From Lamellibrachia columna (lineage: Eukaryota > Annelida > Polychaeta > Sabellida > Siboglinidae): 64,000 bases of DNA. The notes beneath the pieces were generated by a model. That model was not told where the DNA came from. It saw nothing but the letters and a program-made list of their open reading frames with translations, and ran no database searches. The translations under genes were made by a program, and so were the position numbers. Below, piece by piece: positions 36,199 through 48,700 of this stretch; position 1 is the first letter of the stretch, and each line of letters opens with the position of its first letter. The stretch lies in NCBI GenBank assembly GCA_963662155.1, contig OY759270.1:13630008-13694007 (forward strand), read 5' to 3'.

Positions 36199-38726
36199 TT
36201 AGCCTACTTGCCACTGAAAAGAAAAGATTATAACTTAATGAATGAGTTCATGAGGTATGACTAGTTTTAGTCCTGACCAGCTGGGGACCCACAGCAATGT
36301 AAACTTGAGAACTGACACTGCAGAGTAGATGGTAAATATGTAAGACTGACACAGTTAGTTTATTACTTAGGTATTATTATTATTAGTTTATTACTAAAAT
36401 TTATAATGCGCCATATATCTGGGACCAGCCCAGTCATAATAATTAGTTACATAAATAATGTATTGAAAACTAGCTTGAATTCATATGTTTCTATGAATTG
36501 TTTTATGTTTTTTCAAGAACCTGTGACAATACAAACAACAATTGTGAAAGAAACGATTTTTATTACAACTAAAATAGTTCTGCAAACATGATTTGGTAAC
36601 AATTTTAAAGCAAAACAAACGCCATGGTTTTTGGCATACAGAGTTACTAAAACAACCATTTGTAACAACAATTAAGAGTATCACGCCAGTGGTTTACTAG
36701 GTAAACCTTGTTGAACACACAACATCTTAATTTCATGGGCCGCGCCATGCTGTTAGATAACACTACATCACGAGTGTGGTATTCTGGCAATATTTGCTCG
36801 CCAAATGAAAATATATTCGTATACACCTATTCCTATTCTTGCCAATAGGATATGGCCATGCTATTTGCATCCAAACTCAACTTATGTAACATATTTTGGC
36901 CTTTGTTTACTAAATTAGTCTTCTTTCTGGCAAAATAACACATCTATTTTGAGTCTGAATTGGTTCTGTGTATTCTTGATTTTTTGCATATGGTTAGTTT
37001 TTATTATCTCTTAGGTGCATAGCCCCAAAACCATGACTTTTGTTTCACTTTAAGGCTACTGGGGAGAAATTACAATTAAGAATCAGCCATGTGAACTTAG
37101 AGGTACAAAGTCTGATTGATTTTATTGTAAAATCATATTAAAATATAGTACATGTATCCTAACATATTGACCCCAAATGCATTTTGATAAACCATAATTT
37201 GTTTAATATAATTTGACCATTACCTGTTTATGAATATCGACCTTGCTGTATATTTGCGAACAGCTTTTGACAATTTTTAATAAAGTTCTTTAAAAAGTTT
37301 AATATTCAGACAAAAAATTATTATTACATGTAATGTTAAAATTATATTTCAAAAACAGTTGTTCATTAAAACATATTTTGGTGGTCCATATGCTAAAATA
37401 GATATTATAGGTTACACTATATAACATGATTTAACTATATATAAAATTATCAGACTGTACAGACAGCATCCTCACTAGCTCGGGCTTGTAGTAGTATTGC
37501 AGTACTCCTGGCAGATCAACCTTTTGAAACGTGCATTTGTAAGTTTTTTCCCACGCCATGTGCAGATGTACGCTGAATCATTTGTACTTCGTGCCACTTA
37601 CTGTCTTGGTTGACGTGTTTCTAGGAACTACGCGCACCCGCACTTCAAAGAGCGTTCCACAAAATGCTCATCGTTACCCGTCAGACCAGCGACCATGGGT
37701 ACATTACTAATTAAAGTTGAGTTCCCGTATGCGAACCCTTAAAATCTGAGCAAGCAATATTAGAAGTTAACATAGCAACTGAAAAACCAGAGTTTCAACA
37801 GGTCGGTCTGCCAGGGGTACTGATTACTCAGAGACTCCTGACAGCGAGGATGACAGACAGTAAGCGATTATATGAGACTGGTCCAGTGAGCGCCTGACCT
37901 GTAATCCTGATCCGTCATCTGGTGATTGGGCAGCTTTCTTTTCCAGTTCGTCTTGTCTCTGTTGCTTCCTCTTAAGTGCTTCTGGGTCCTTCACTCCACG
38001 GCTCTCTAGCGCCTTGATTCGCTGCTCAGCTGCGGCAGCCTGCTGGGCCCGTCTTGTCTCCTGCGCACACACAAGTGATATACACACGTAAATTTCAGTT
38101 AGATATTAGTTCCAATACCGATCTGTGTCGCAAGTATGAAATATGAGTTAGTCTTAAATAGGCAGGAATTATGTCCTTATACCTCTGGGACTGGATCGGG
38201 GCATTTGACTCCCCAATAGCGGCGCCACTCAGCATATCACCACTGCCACAACTCGATTATAAATTCAAAATAGGTGGTATGAATGACTGGTTGGCCGAAC
38301 AACTGATGTCATTGCTATTGTGCACTTGACTTACGTAACAGTCTTAAACAAAAACGAATGTTATTGTGTTTCTAGACATATTTTCAATGCAAACGCTAGA
38401 TATCCACCATTTGTATGTAATTTAAATCGAGAGATTTCTTGACAAAATTAGTAGTGTACCAAATGAAATAAAGATGTGCAGAATCTGCATGTCAAATTAA
38501 GTAGTGGCAGTGGTGAAATGGTTAGTGGCGCCACTGGTGGCGAGTTTGTTGACTACCCTGTCGGTACCCGGCTACTGTGTCCGTGATCTCACTCATTTCT
38601 GTTGCTAGTATATATTATATGCAATAACACTAACGCAGATTGAATAGCATTAACTGTTACCGGATCTGGTTGTAAGTCACCATAGTCCTCACTCGAACCG
38701 TTCAAACAAGGCAGACAAATTCCCAT
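36199..38726 (-). CDS. SVIP: Small VCP/p97-interacting protein, complete
   Basis: Three coding exons in phase 0: 38726-38661, 38060-37899 and 36213-36199, giving 80 aa (human SVIP is 77). The start MGICLPC has Gly2 for N-myristoylation and Cys4/Cys7 as possible palmitoylation sites, so the protein should be membrane anchored. Residues 26-36 (RAQQAAAAEQR) match the VCP-interacting motif R-x5-AA-x2-R exactly. A Lys/Gln/Glu-rich helix follows (KRKQQRQDELEKK), and the chain ends LQWQVG, matching the family's short tryptophan-containing tail encoded by a tiny last exon. In vertebrates SVIP inhibits ER-associated degradation by competing for p97 and supports lysosome and autophagy function. It is head to head with NADSYN1, and 3.4 kb of repeat-rich 3' sequence separates it from TFIP11. 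Confidence 0.9.
37195..37435. repeat. Dispersed repeat family 1, copy 5, in SVIP intron 2
   Basis: Contains TTTGACCATTACCTGTTTA (also near 9250) and GTTGTTCATTAAAACATATT; ends ACTATATAACATGATT. Confidence 0.6.
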
Positions 38727-38997
38727 TTCTGTACCGTGTTGATGTTATGAACTGATAGAAACAGAGTCAGAATCAGGATTCGGGAAGTGGCGCAGTAACG
38801 GAAAAATAAAAAAAATTATAACAAAATGGTTGCAGTACTGTGAATAACATATTATCCATATTTTATTAAACAGATTCATCTTAAAGAGTTCACTTCTGTA
38901 TTTTTTTAGTTTCCATTTCGGAATATTGCTGCGTAATTGTCGTTTCATTTTCACTTGTATTGAAATCCGCTGACGCTGTACAGAACTGTCAGAAGCG
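38727..38997. promoter_or_regulatory. Probable bidirectional promoter of SVIP and NADSYN1
   Basis: Only 271 bp separate the two divergent start codons. Both 5' untranslated regions and core promoters must fit here unless upstream non-coding exons exist. I see no obvious TATA box in the expected place for either gene. Confidence 0.7.
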
Positions 38998-41900
38998 ATG
39001 GGAAGGAAAGTAATTTTGGCGACATGCTCACTAAATCAGTGGGCCATGGATTTCGATGGCAACATGCGCCGTATAATGCGCAGTAAGTATTCGAATTTAG
39101 TTTTAAAATAAGCCAGCCACAATAATGCTTTATTAACCCATTTGAGCGATAATTGGGTGATATACGTTGTTGCGAAGTGTCATATTAGATAATTAGTTGA
39201 TGTTGCTATTGGCAACCTGAGCCTATTAATGTCATAGGATACCTAGCTGGAAGTAGGCTTATGTACTTTTAACTGATGCCTATAGTACTATAGCTGAGTC
39301 CTGGAGCCATTACTAGTAGGCATTACTAATGAAAGATGAGGATCCATCATCCGGACCATGTACCATGTCCATGCCATGCCTCGATCCATGCCCAAAACCT
39401 ACTTGCGCATTGTGCCATTGCCTTGGTACAGTGAGAACCAGTAATAATGGCAATAACTTCTGAAAGTTGCTGGTCCTGCTGACCAGAACACTTCTGGGAC
39501 GTGGCAGGACTTGTAGTCCCCGTGTTTTAGGGCTATTCCTTCTGCAAATGGCCTCTTGTGAGGGAGACTTATCATGGGAATCCCTTATTTGCTGCATGAC
39601 AAAGTGGCCTATGCCATGGTGAAGATGTGAGCTCTTGTGACAGGGGCATTATAAAAGGGGAACCACTGTATATGTAGGTCTATTAGCTAAAGTAGGGGAG
39701 ACCAGGGAAGCATATTGGAGGATTGTGGTTCACAGATAGCAAGTGCTTAAATAAATGACAAATTCAACACACATTTGCACAGTGATATGTTTTATGAGGT
39801 CTCCTAAAGTGTTACAATTTACCCTGATATCGGGCGAAGTTGTAACAGTCAGCGTGGTAAATTGTGGGCAAAATTTAACTTATAACCAATATAATAAATT
39901 AATGGCTTTATGCTATTATAGTGTTTTAATACACATTTAGGATGTATAACTGGCTTATAAGACTAAATAGGCCCTGCCTAAAATACTTATAAAAAAGAAA
40001 TGGGTAGATTCCATATTTGGAACACTGTGTAAACACTTTCCCAACACTGCCTCCCCGATCTTGATGTTTTGTTTGTATGTTATTACCATAAAAGCAAGCA
40101 ATACCGTTACAGATCATCTTCAGGTCATAAGGTTGCTTTCAACTGTTAAAAATGTTGAATCTGTTGTGGTAGTTTAGCGGCTCCGATACACTCAGAATGG
40201 AATTTGTTTTGTATTCAATACAGTTGCGACTAATACTCACTGCTTAATGGGGCAGGTGTACATGAAAATTGTTATTAATGTTGTCCGGCTATAACATTTA
40301 ATATGGTAAATGTGTTGAATCTGTTATGTTAAATCCGTTATGTTATATTTTTCTAATTTGTCTATACGATTTTCACTTATATTCTAGAATGTGGGCAAAT
40401 GTCATAACTGATTTAACAAGGTGTTTTATATGCCTATCACAAAACAACATTTAAACTATGAAATAATTGTTAGTAAATAGTAACCCATGAAACACAACGA
40501 CCCACAGGGTATCTAATTTCATAGAAACATAATTCTACAAACCAAGACAGTATATTTCCAAGGTTTATTGAACCCAAACGTGCAGGTGAAGGAATTTCGA
40601 AGCTTAATGTTCTTTGTGTGATCAGTCACAGGTCTTGGAAAAATCACCTTTTGCATTTCAGACATGATCTTCTGTTGTATCTGGTCCCTGACGATGGTAA
40701 GAATTTTGTCCAGTATTTTCTTTGAGGCCTACAGGGCATCATTGTCTTGCGTCGTCAAGAGTGTCTCCAGAACCATATCATTGGAATTAACTCAGAAGAG
40801 AACATTGAAAGTGTCATGATTCTCATCATGGCTTCAGCATGGCTTCTTGTGTGATATTCTGCCTTTCACATGGAATAACTGTCTATTCTATGTGGTCTCA
40901 CATTTCAAGCAGAGATGGCAACAGCCGCTGTCCAGTGGGAATTTACTAAAATGCTGAGACAACAAGAATCTATTTGCGATTAATAATAAGTACTATGAGA
41001 ATAAGGCAGGGCAGAGAGGAGAGAGCAATTAAGAAGGATTGTAGGACAATAGTTGTGGCAATGTGACACATTTGTAGGCTGTAAGTTAGAAATGTCCTCA
41101 TTTGAGGGAGACATGCAGGAGCGTGTGTCCTTGTGGTATCTTGACTGTTAATTCTGACTTGATGAAGCAAAATCTGACCAAAATAAAGAGGGGTGTCCGG
41201 GCATCTGATGGACACCCCCTGGATCCGGGCATCTGATGGACACCCCCTGGATTCGGGTACTTGATGGACACCCCCTGGATCCGGGCACCTGATGGACACC
41301 CCCTGCATCCGGGCACCTGATGGACACCCCCTGCATCCGCCGATGTGGCTATAGACATTGGTGGATATGTGTAGCTCAGTAATTACAGCATGGCTGAATG
41401 CTTCCCAGAGAAGTTGGTGTTCAAAAGAACAGATCTGCCATGGGGTGACGTGTAAAGTGATTTGAGCAGTCGTATGGGCTGGATACCGTGCTGTATAAAA
41501 ACTTTTAGCTTTTAGTTTTAACATTCATATGTATATGCATCAATTTCAACATGTTCTGTGTGGTACTTCAGGTATTGCTGAAGCCAAGTCCCGCCACGCC
41601 ACATACAGACTGGGCCCAGAGCTGGAAATCACGTATGTTTGTTTATTCCTAGTAAATATTATTAAATAATGTCTTGTTTAAAATTGACCAAAAATGCTTT
41701 TGACTAATGCATACCAATTTAAAACCTTAATAGACAATATGCACAACATTTACGCCATCTATCGGCTAAAAATAAAACTGCAGTGGCGGGTCGTGTTTGT
41801 GATGTCATTGCGATAAGTTTGTTATGTCAATATGAAATGTTTGTGACATTATTACAATATGTTTGTGATGTCACTGCAAAACCAAAAACTGGTAGATTTC

Positions 41901-43663
41901 AAAATAATCATAGTTTCCAAAAAACGCTTTTTTACTTAGGTAAATGCATTTCTGGTCAATTTTATTATCTTCTGTCATACAATAGACATTATTTATAATG
42001 CATACAACACCTGTTGGCTTAGAATGAAACCACAGTTGTGGAGCGTAAAAAATATAGTGCTAATGCGCATGCATCACAAATATCATCTATCGTGGTGACA
42101 CAGTAGCTCTGCGATTAGAGAACTAGACTGAAGGAGAATAAAATAGAAATCTAAAACATTGACAACCAGTATTGATGCCAGCCTCACCCCAGACTTTAGG
42201 GACAAACTGTCAGTTGAGAAGACCAGAGCATTGCTCCAGTTCACCCAGCTGTATAAACGAGTACCTGGCTATAGACAGGGATGGAATGTAGAAGAATAGT
42301 CTTCGCACAATAATTGCAGTGTGGCTGAAGTTGAGTTTGTGATGGAATGAACAAGTCTTTGGGTGGAGTGAAAAACGCTTTTAGGATTGTCAGATATATA
42401 TTGTTATATATGCATGGGATATGCAAAGGATTGTCAGATTAAGATATATCGTCATGTGTGTAGGATTGTCAGAAAACATACCTATGCATGTGTAGGGCAT
42501 ATTTAATCCTCTAAATGCACTGTCTGTGCAAAACTACATAGAGTTGACAACACCGATACTGGGCTTGTTTCGTGCTAACTGGTGTCATCTTTCTGTACTG
42601 TAGGGGTTATGGATGCAGTGACCACTTCTATGAGAGTGACACGTTTCTGCATTCATTTGAAGTACTCAGGGAGTTACTGCTGTCCCCCGACTGCTGTGAC
42701 ATTATTTGTGATGTTGGCATGTGAGTACACCACAACCTGTTGCACCTTTTTGACTCGCAGGTTTCCGACATGTTGTTGTCCTCTAATGGATCTAAAGGCC
42801 CTCCTCAATTTGATTTTTTATCTCGTCTCATTTCAGATTCATTTTGCACAAAATCAAACCTACCTAGTATCCACTGCGACATGTTAGCTTGTTTTTGTAA
42901 TGTTTTTATGCAGTTTTTGTGAAATCGTCAGACAAACTATTAAATTATTTGATGTTTGGTCAAACATCAGTGAAAATGAATACGTTGAAAACTAAAAAAA
43001 TTTGCCCTTGGTGAAATCTCATAACTTTGTCTTGTGATCGGTGAAAGGTTGGAAGTCACGCCCATGATCAGACCCCCAAAGTGTCTACTATTTATGATAT
43101 TCACTATTTTTTAGCCTTACCAGACCTAACCTACCAGACCTATAGCGGACAAGGAAGCCATTGGCTAATCACGAATCCAGTGATTTTTTTATATGTGTAA
43201 CCTGCATTTCTGAGATATTTGTCTAGTTTGTTTTTAAACATATTTATGCTGCTAGCTTTTGCACAATCAGTAGATCATTTGTTCCATTCATTTATTTACT
43301 TGTTTAGATTAAGTTATACTGATAAGCTAAGAACATAAAAATAACCTTTGTGCAACAGTTTATTGCTGTAGATTTCGTAGCATTTCCGTTATGTTAATTT
43401 TATTTGAAGGTTTTGAATTTTCAGGCCAGTCATGCATAAAAATGTGGCATACAACTGCCGAGTGATATTCCTCAACAAGTAAGTAAAACTATGGATCAAG
43501 AAATATGTACATAATTGATTAAATCTGATCTCTAAAGTCACATTAACCTCTTTGAAAATATGCATGAAAAATAAAATATATTTTATAAGGAAAAAACAAT
43601 ATTTTCTTCAAGAATATTAAATGTTTTATGTTGCATGACTAACTCAGAAGTTAGAATGGTATA

Positions 43664-43733
<70 letters not shown>

Positions 43734-45736
43734 ATATATATATATATGTAGTAATTTTTTGAAACTGTGTCTTGTAAATATTAACAAACCTAATTTTTTT
43801 GTTTGGACAACATATTTAGAGAAAGTTTTTTCAACAGGAAAATCTTAATGATTCGCCCAAAGAAGCAGCTCGCTGATGATGGAAACTATAGAGAAACGAG
43901 ATGGTTCACAGCGTGGACCAAGTGTAGACAGACCGAAGACTTCTTCCTGCCTAGAATTATCCAAGAAGTAACAGGCCAGGTAAATGGTCTCACATCCAGG
44001 AAGTCTTGACCTGCCTGTGGATGTGTCTCCTCCTGCTTTTCAGAGTAAAAGAAGGAAAGCTATTTCTGTTAACCCATTAGAGCCCGCAATGGCCGCAGCC
44101 TGCGATTCTGTCCAGTCCTAGAATGGCCGCCAAATATGGTGTAACCTGAAAAATAACTGTCAGAATTTGATAATTTTTCCAGTGGTGCAAAGCTAACACA
44201 TATAGCTACATTTTCTTCGTTGGGTTGCATAGGTTTATAGCATGGGATCATTGTCAAATGTCAGTTGCAACTTTAAAAGTTTTAGCAAATTTACTATTTT
44301 GTCTTTGCAAATTGTGATCAAATGTCAACATTTTATTAATATATCCTACTTCTATATATACAGGCATGTGGAGAAATTACTACTCTTCAAAATAAACACA
44401 ACTTGTAATTGTCAATATTGAATAGTTTTTTTCTACAGATTTCTGAATACAAGGAGGTAAAATCGCTGGAAATTTGCCAGAAATCCTGGGAACAGGGGAA
44501 CATGTTTTTATAAAATGCTGGGGCCTAATGGGTTAAAGGTATAACAAAATTATAACGGTTATTTGAAATAGAATAGACAATATTCACAACACACCTATTG
44601 TCTAAGAGTAAAACTATGGTTGGAGGTCATGTTTGTGACATTGTTGGAATATGTTTGTGCTGCCATTGCAATTTGTTTGTGACATCATTGTGATATGTTT
44701 GTGACATTGGTTGAAACTGGTAGATTTTGCTATTGCTCATAAAAATATATTATATTTTTTAATTATTATTTCTGAGAGCAGTTGTTTTACTTAGGTAAAT
44801 GCGTATGTAGTCAGTTTTATTATCTGTTGTCGTACAACAGACATTATTTATAACATGTATGACACTTGTTGGCTAAGAATGAAACCACGGTTGTGGGACG
44901 TCAAAATGTATAGTGCTAATGCATGTGTTGCGAATATCCTCTATTATCATGTTGACTGTCACCTATTTTTTTTAATATTAACAATATTACATGTTTCACA
45001 GAAATTATATTATGATGTGTGTAAGCCTATATGTGCCTCTGGTCTTGTTGTTTACTGGTTGTTCTTTTGTTTGTTTCTCAATTTGTCTCATTTTCTTCAT
45101 TATATGGAATCACACTCATAATGTTTTATTATTCCATATACGCTGTCATGCATAGTTTATTTGTGTTTACCTGCAGAGAACTGTGCCGATTGGAGATGGC
45201 ATCCTGTCCACTGTTGATACCTGTTTTGGCAGTGAAATCTGTGAGGAATTATGGAACCCAAGCAGGTATACATGTTATGATATATGACCGTATGTATGTG
45301 TGCATTAATATTGCTGTCTTTTAAATTATGCACTGACTTTATACTAGGAAACAGTTATGTGGATCCTAGGAAATATTTGATTAAAGACACCAGTGCCGTT
45401 GGCAATCAGTAGTTTAAAATGCTTAATGTAATTATAACTTATTGAAGTTAAGTATATCACTCTGAATCTGGAGATCTGTGTATACTTCATTTTAAAACTG
45501 CTTGATCATTTTTATTAAGGTTGAAGAGAATGATTCACTAAGATCTTTCAGGAGAGCGATTTACCACTCTTCTCGTCTAATTAAACAAAACTGGCAAAAA
45601 AGATTGATGGAGCCCATGAACAGTTTATAAACTATATCATTACATGCAGGGTTTTTTAAGGTTCAGTTCACAAGGGCAGTGCAACATTTCACACGGCCAC
45701 AGGCAAACATGTGCTTCTTTTATCAGGCGCATTACC

Positions 45737-45791
<55 letters not shown>

Positions 45792-48700
45792 ACACAATAT
45801 TTTTTTATTTACTTTTGAATTTCACATGGGCATGGAGGGGTTTCACACAGGCAAATTACAAATTGCTGTGTGAAAGGCCTTAAAAAACCCTGATTACGTG
45901 TATGGCGTTTATGTAAGTAAGCTTAAAATGTATGTTTGGTAAAACCAACCTACTCGATCTGAAGTAAATTTTGGCATGGACTGTTTTTTAAGGAGGCCTG
46001 GAAAAGGCCTGGAATGTTCCTCCAATGTATGAACCCTGTGTGTAAGAATCAACCTTTTCTAAATTACTGTTCTTGTGACTACGATGCCGTGAGCCAATAA
46101 TACGTTGTCAACTATGTTATATTTTACATTTTAATAATTTATATACTGTGCCCGTGCAAACAATGATGTAATCGCCCTGAATGGGATGAATAAAGTTATA
46201 TTGTATTGTCTCGTATTGTATTGTATCTGTGACTGTGTGTACAGACTTACTTGAGTTGGGTGGTGACAAGTGTATGTTGGTGCTGTAGTTCACACATTGA
46301 GCTGGGACTGGATGGAGTGGAGATCTTCACCAACGGCAGTGGCAGTCACCATGAACTGAGGAAGGCTTATACCCGGGTCGACCTGGTGAAGAGTGCCACA
46401 GCCAAGGTATACTAGGGGCCAGCTGACTGCTTGGCAAGGATGTGCTTAGGGCTTCATCTGTCTTTTGTTAGCAGTTAGGGTTGAATCTGTCTCTGTTGTC
46501 AGTGCTGGATTAACCAAGGTACAAGTGATACGCTGCTACCAGCCCCCCCAACAAAAACGTCTCGATGTTCATCTTTTAAGTAAGGGTCCCCCTCATAAAG
46601 TTTGTACCAGGCTCCAACATTGTTAATGAAGCTGCAAGTCAAGACTTAGGGGGAGATCTCAAAACGCTGATGTGCGACACTACACAAAACTGATGTTATT
46701 TAACCTTCAACCCTGCGCTACGTGAAGCATTGGATTACATCGCCCTGTGCGCGATTTCGTATTCACCAGGTGGCGCTTCAGCCATCATAATGCAAAACTG
46801 CCAGCATGCGTTCAGAGTCCGCACCATTATGAACAGTGATTGGTGAATAAATGTTTTGGGGGAAACTACTTCAGTGTACAGTACTAAACGTTGAGGCGCG
46901 GTAGCGTAGTGGTTAGAATGTCAGGCTCTCAATCGAGAGAACCCGGGTTCGAATCCTCTTGCCGCCAATCACCCCGGGTTGCCTCAGTTCACTCACTGTA
47001 TAAATGAGTACCTGGCTATAGACAGACGTGGATATGTGAATGAATAGTCTTTGTGCAATAACTGCAGCATGGCTTCCAAGAAAAGTCAGGATGGTGTTGG
47101 AATGAACAGGTGTGACGGGGGTGAAGTGTAAAGCGCTTTGAGCAGTCCCAAGTACTGTATACCGCGCTACATAAGAACGTACCTTTACCTTTTTTTAACA
47201 AAACAGCCGCTTCCTATGAAACCAAATAGTGCAAATACACCTGAGGTGCCAATGGGCAACCATCGGAATATTTTAGAACATGATAACACCAAAACCACAG
47301 ACATTACAACAAAGTAGCCTCTGATCAAAGTTATCCAGCGTTGCTTATGACTCCTTGCACAATCCAGTCAACTTATGACTCCTTGCACAATCCAGTCAAC
47401 TTATGACTCCTTGCACAATCCAGTCAACTTATGACTCCTTGCACAATCCAGTCAACTTATGACTCCTTGCACAATCCAGTCAACTTATGACTCCTTGCAC
47501 AATCCAGTCAACTTATGACTCCTTGCACAATCCAGTCAACTTATGACTCCTTGCACAATCCAGTCAACTTATGACTCCTTGCACAATCCAGTCAACTTAT
47601 GACTCCTTGCACAATCCAGTCAACTTATGACTCCTTGCACAATCCAGTCAACTTATGACTCCTTGCACAATCCAGTCAACTTATGACTCCTTGCACAATC
47701 CAGTCAACTTATGACTCCTTGCACAATCCAGTCAACTTATGACTCCTTGCACAATCCAGTCAACTTATGACTCCTTGCACAATCCAGTCAACTTATGACT
47801 CCTTGCACAATCCAGTCAAGGGCAACGATGGATACAACTTCGTGCCCAAAAAATCATGTGCCACTGCTGGTTTCATAAAGTGTTTACAAATCACGTAACT
47901 TGGAACAATTGTAATAAACAGGCATAGCTTTGCAAACAATTGTATGTAACTACGAACCACTACTGTTCCCGAGAAGTTCCGAAACGTCCACATAAGTTCT
48001 TCGTAAAATCTCCACCCCTGGGGATTGCGAAATGTGTTTAACTATCCCCATCTACCAACTTTCAACTCCATGCATACGAAACTGATGTAAATATGAGGGA
48101 ACTGACAGATTGACATACAGAGAGACGGACAGACAAACACAGGCACAAACTCTTTTATGGTATAGAAATATACTTCATAATGCACCGTATGTCCAAGCAA
48201 GCCCAGTCATACAACTCTATGTATGATATTTGCTGTGATTTACCTACATGAGGTGATGTTTCTGATGACAGAGTGGCGGTATCTACGTGTTCTCCAACCA
48301 AATCGGGTGTGACGGTGAGAGAGTCTACTACGATGGCTGTGCTATGATCGCCATCAATGGCCAGATAGTGGCGCAAGGTTCACAATTCTCCATCTGTGAA
48401 GTCGTGAGTGTCTCTGCTACGTTGTAAGTGTTGGAGGCTGTTGAATATTGAGGGGCTGACGTTCGTTTCTACAAGCATACTTAAAGTATGCCCACCAAAA
48501 ATATTGGGGGGCTCGGTCACCTGTTCCAACACATATATTAATAAATATGTGTTTGTTTTTTAAGGGATTGTCAACATTATTTGAATATACTCATTTAATT
48601 TTTCTTCCGACGAGAGACCACAGTGAGTATTCTGCCACTATGGGATGGGGGAGGGGCAGAAGAGGGGTGTCAAGAAAAGAGGGAGAGAGAAAGAGAAACA

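Noticed and set aside
46893..46967. Functional tRNA gene
   Set aside because: tRNA-like A and B boxes belong to a SINE with two more partial copies nearby.
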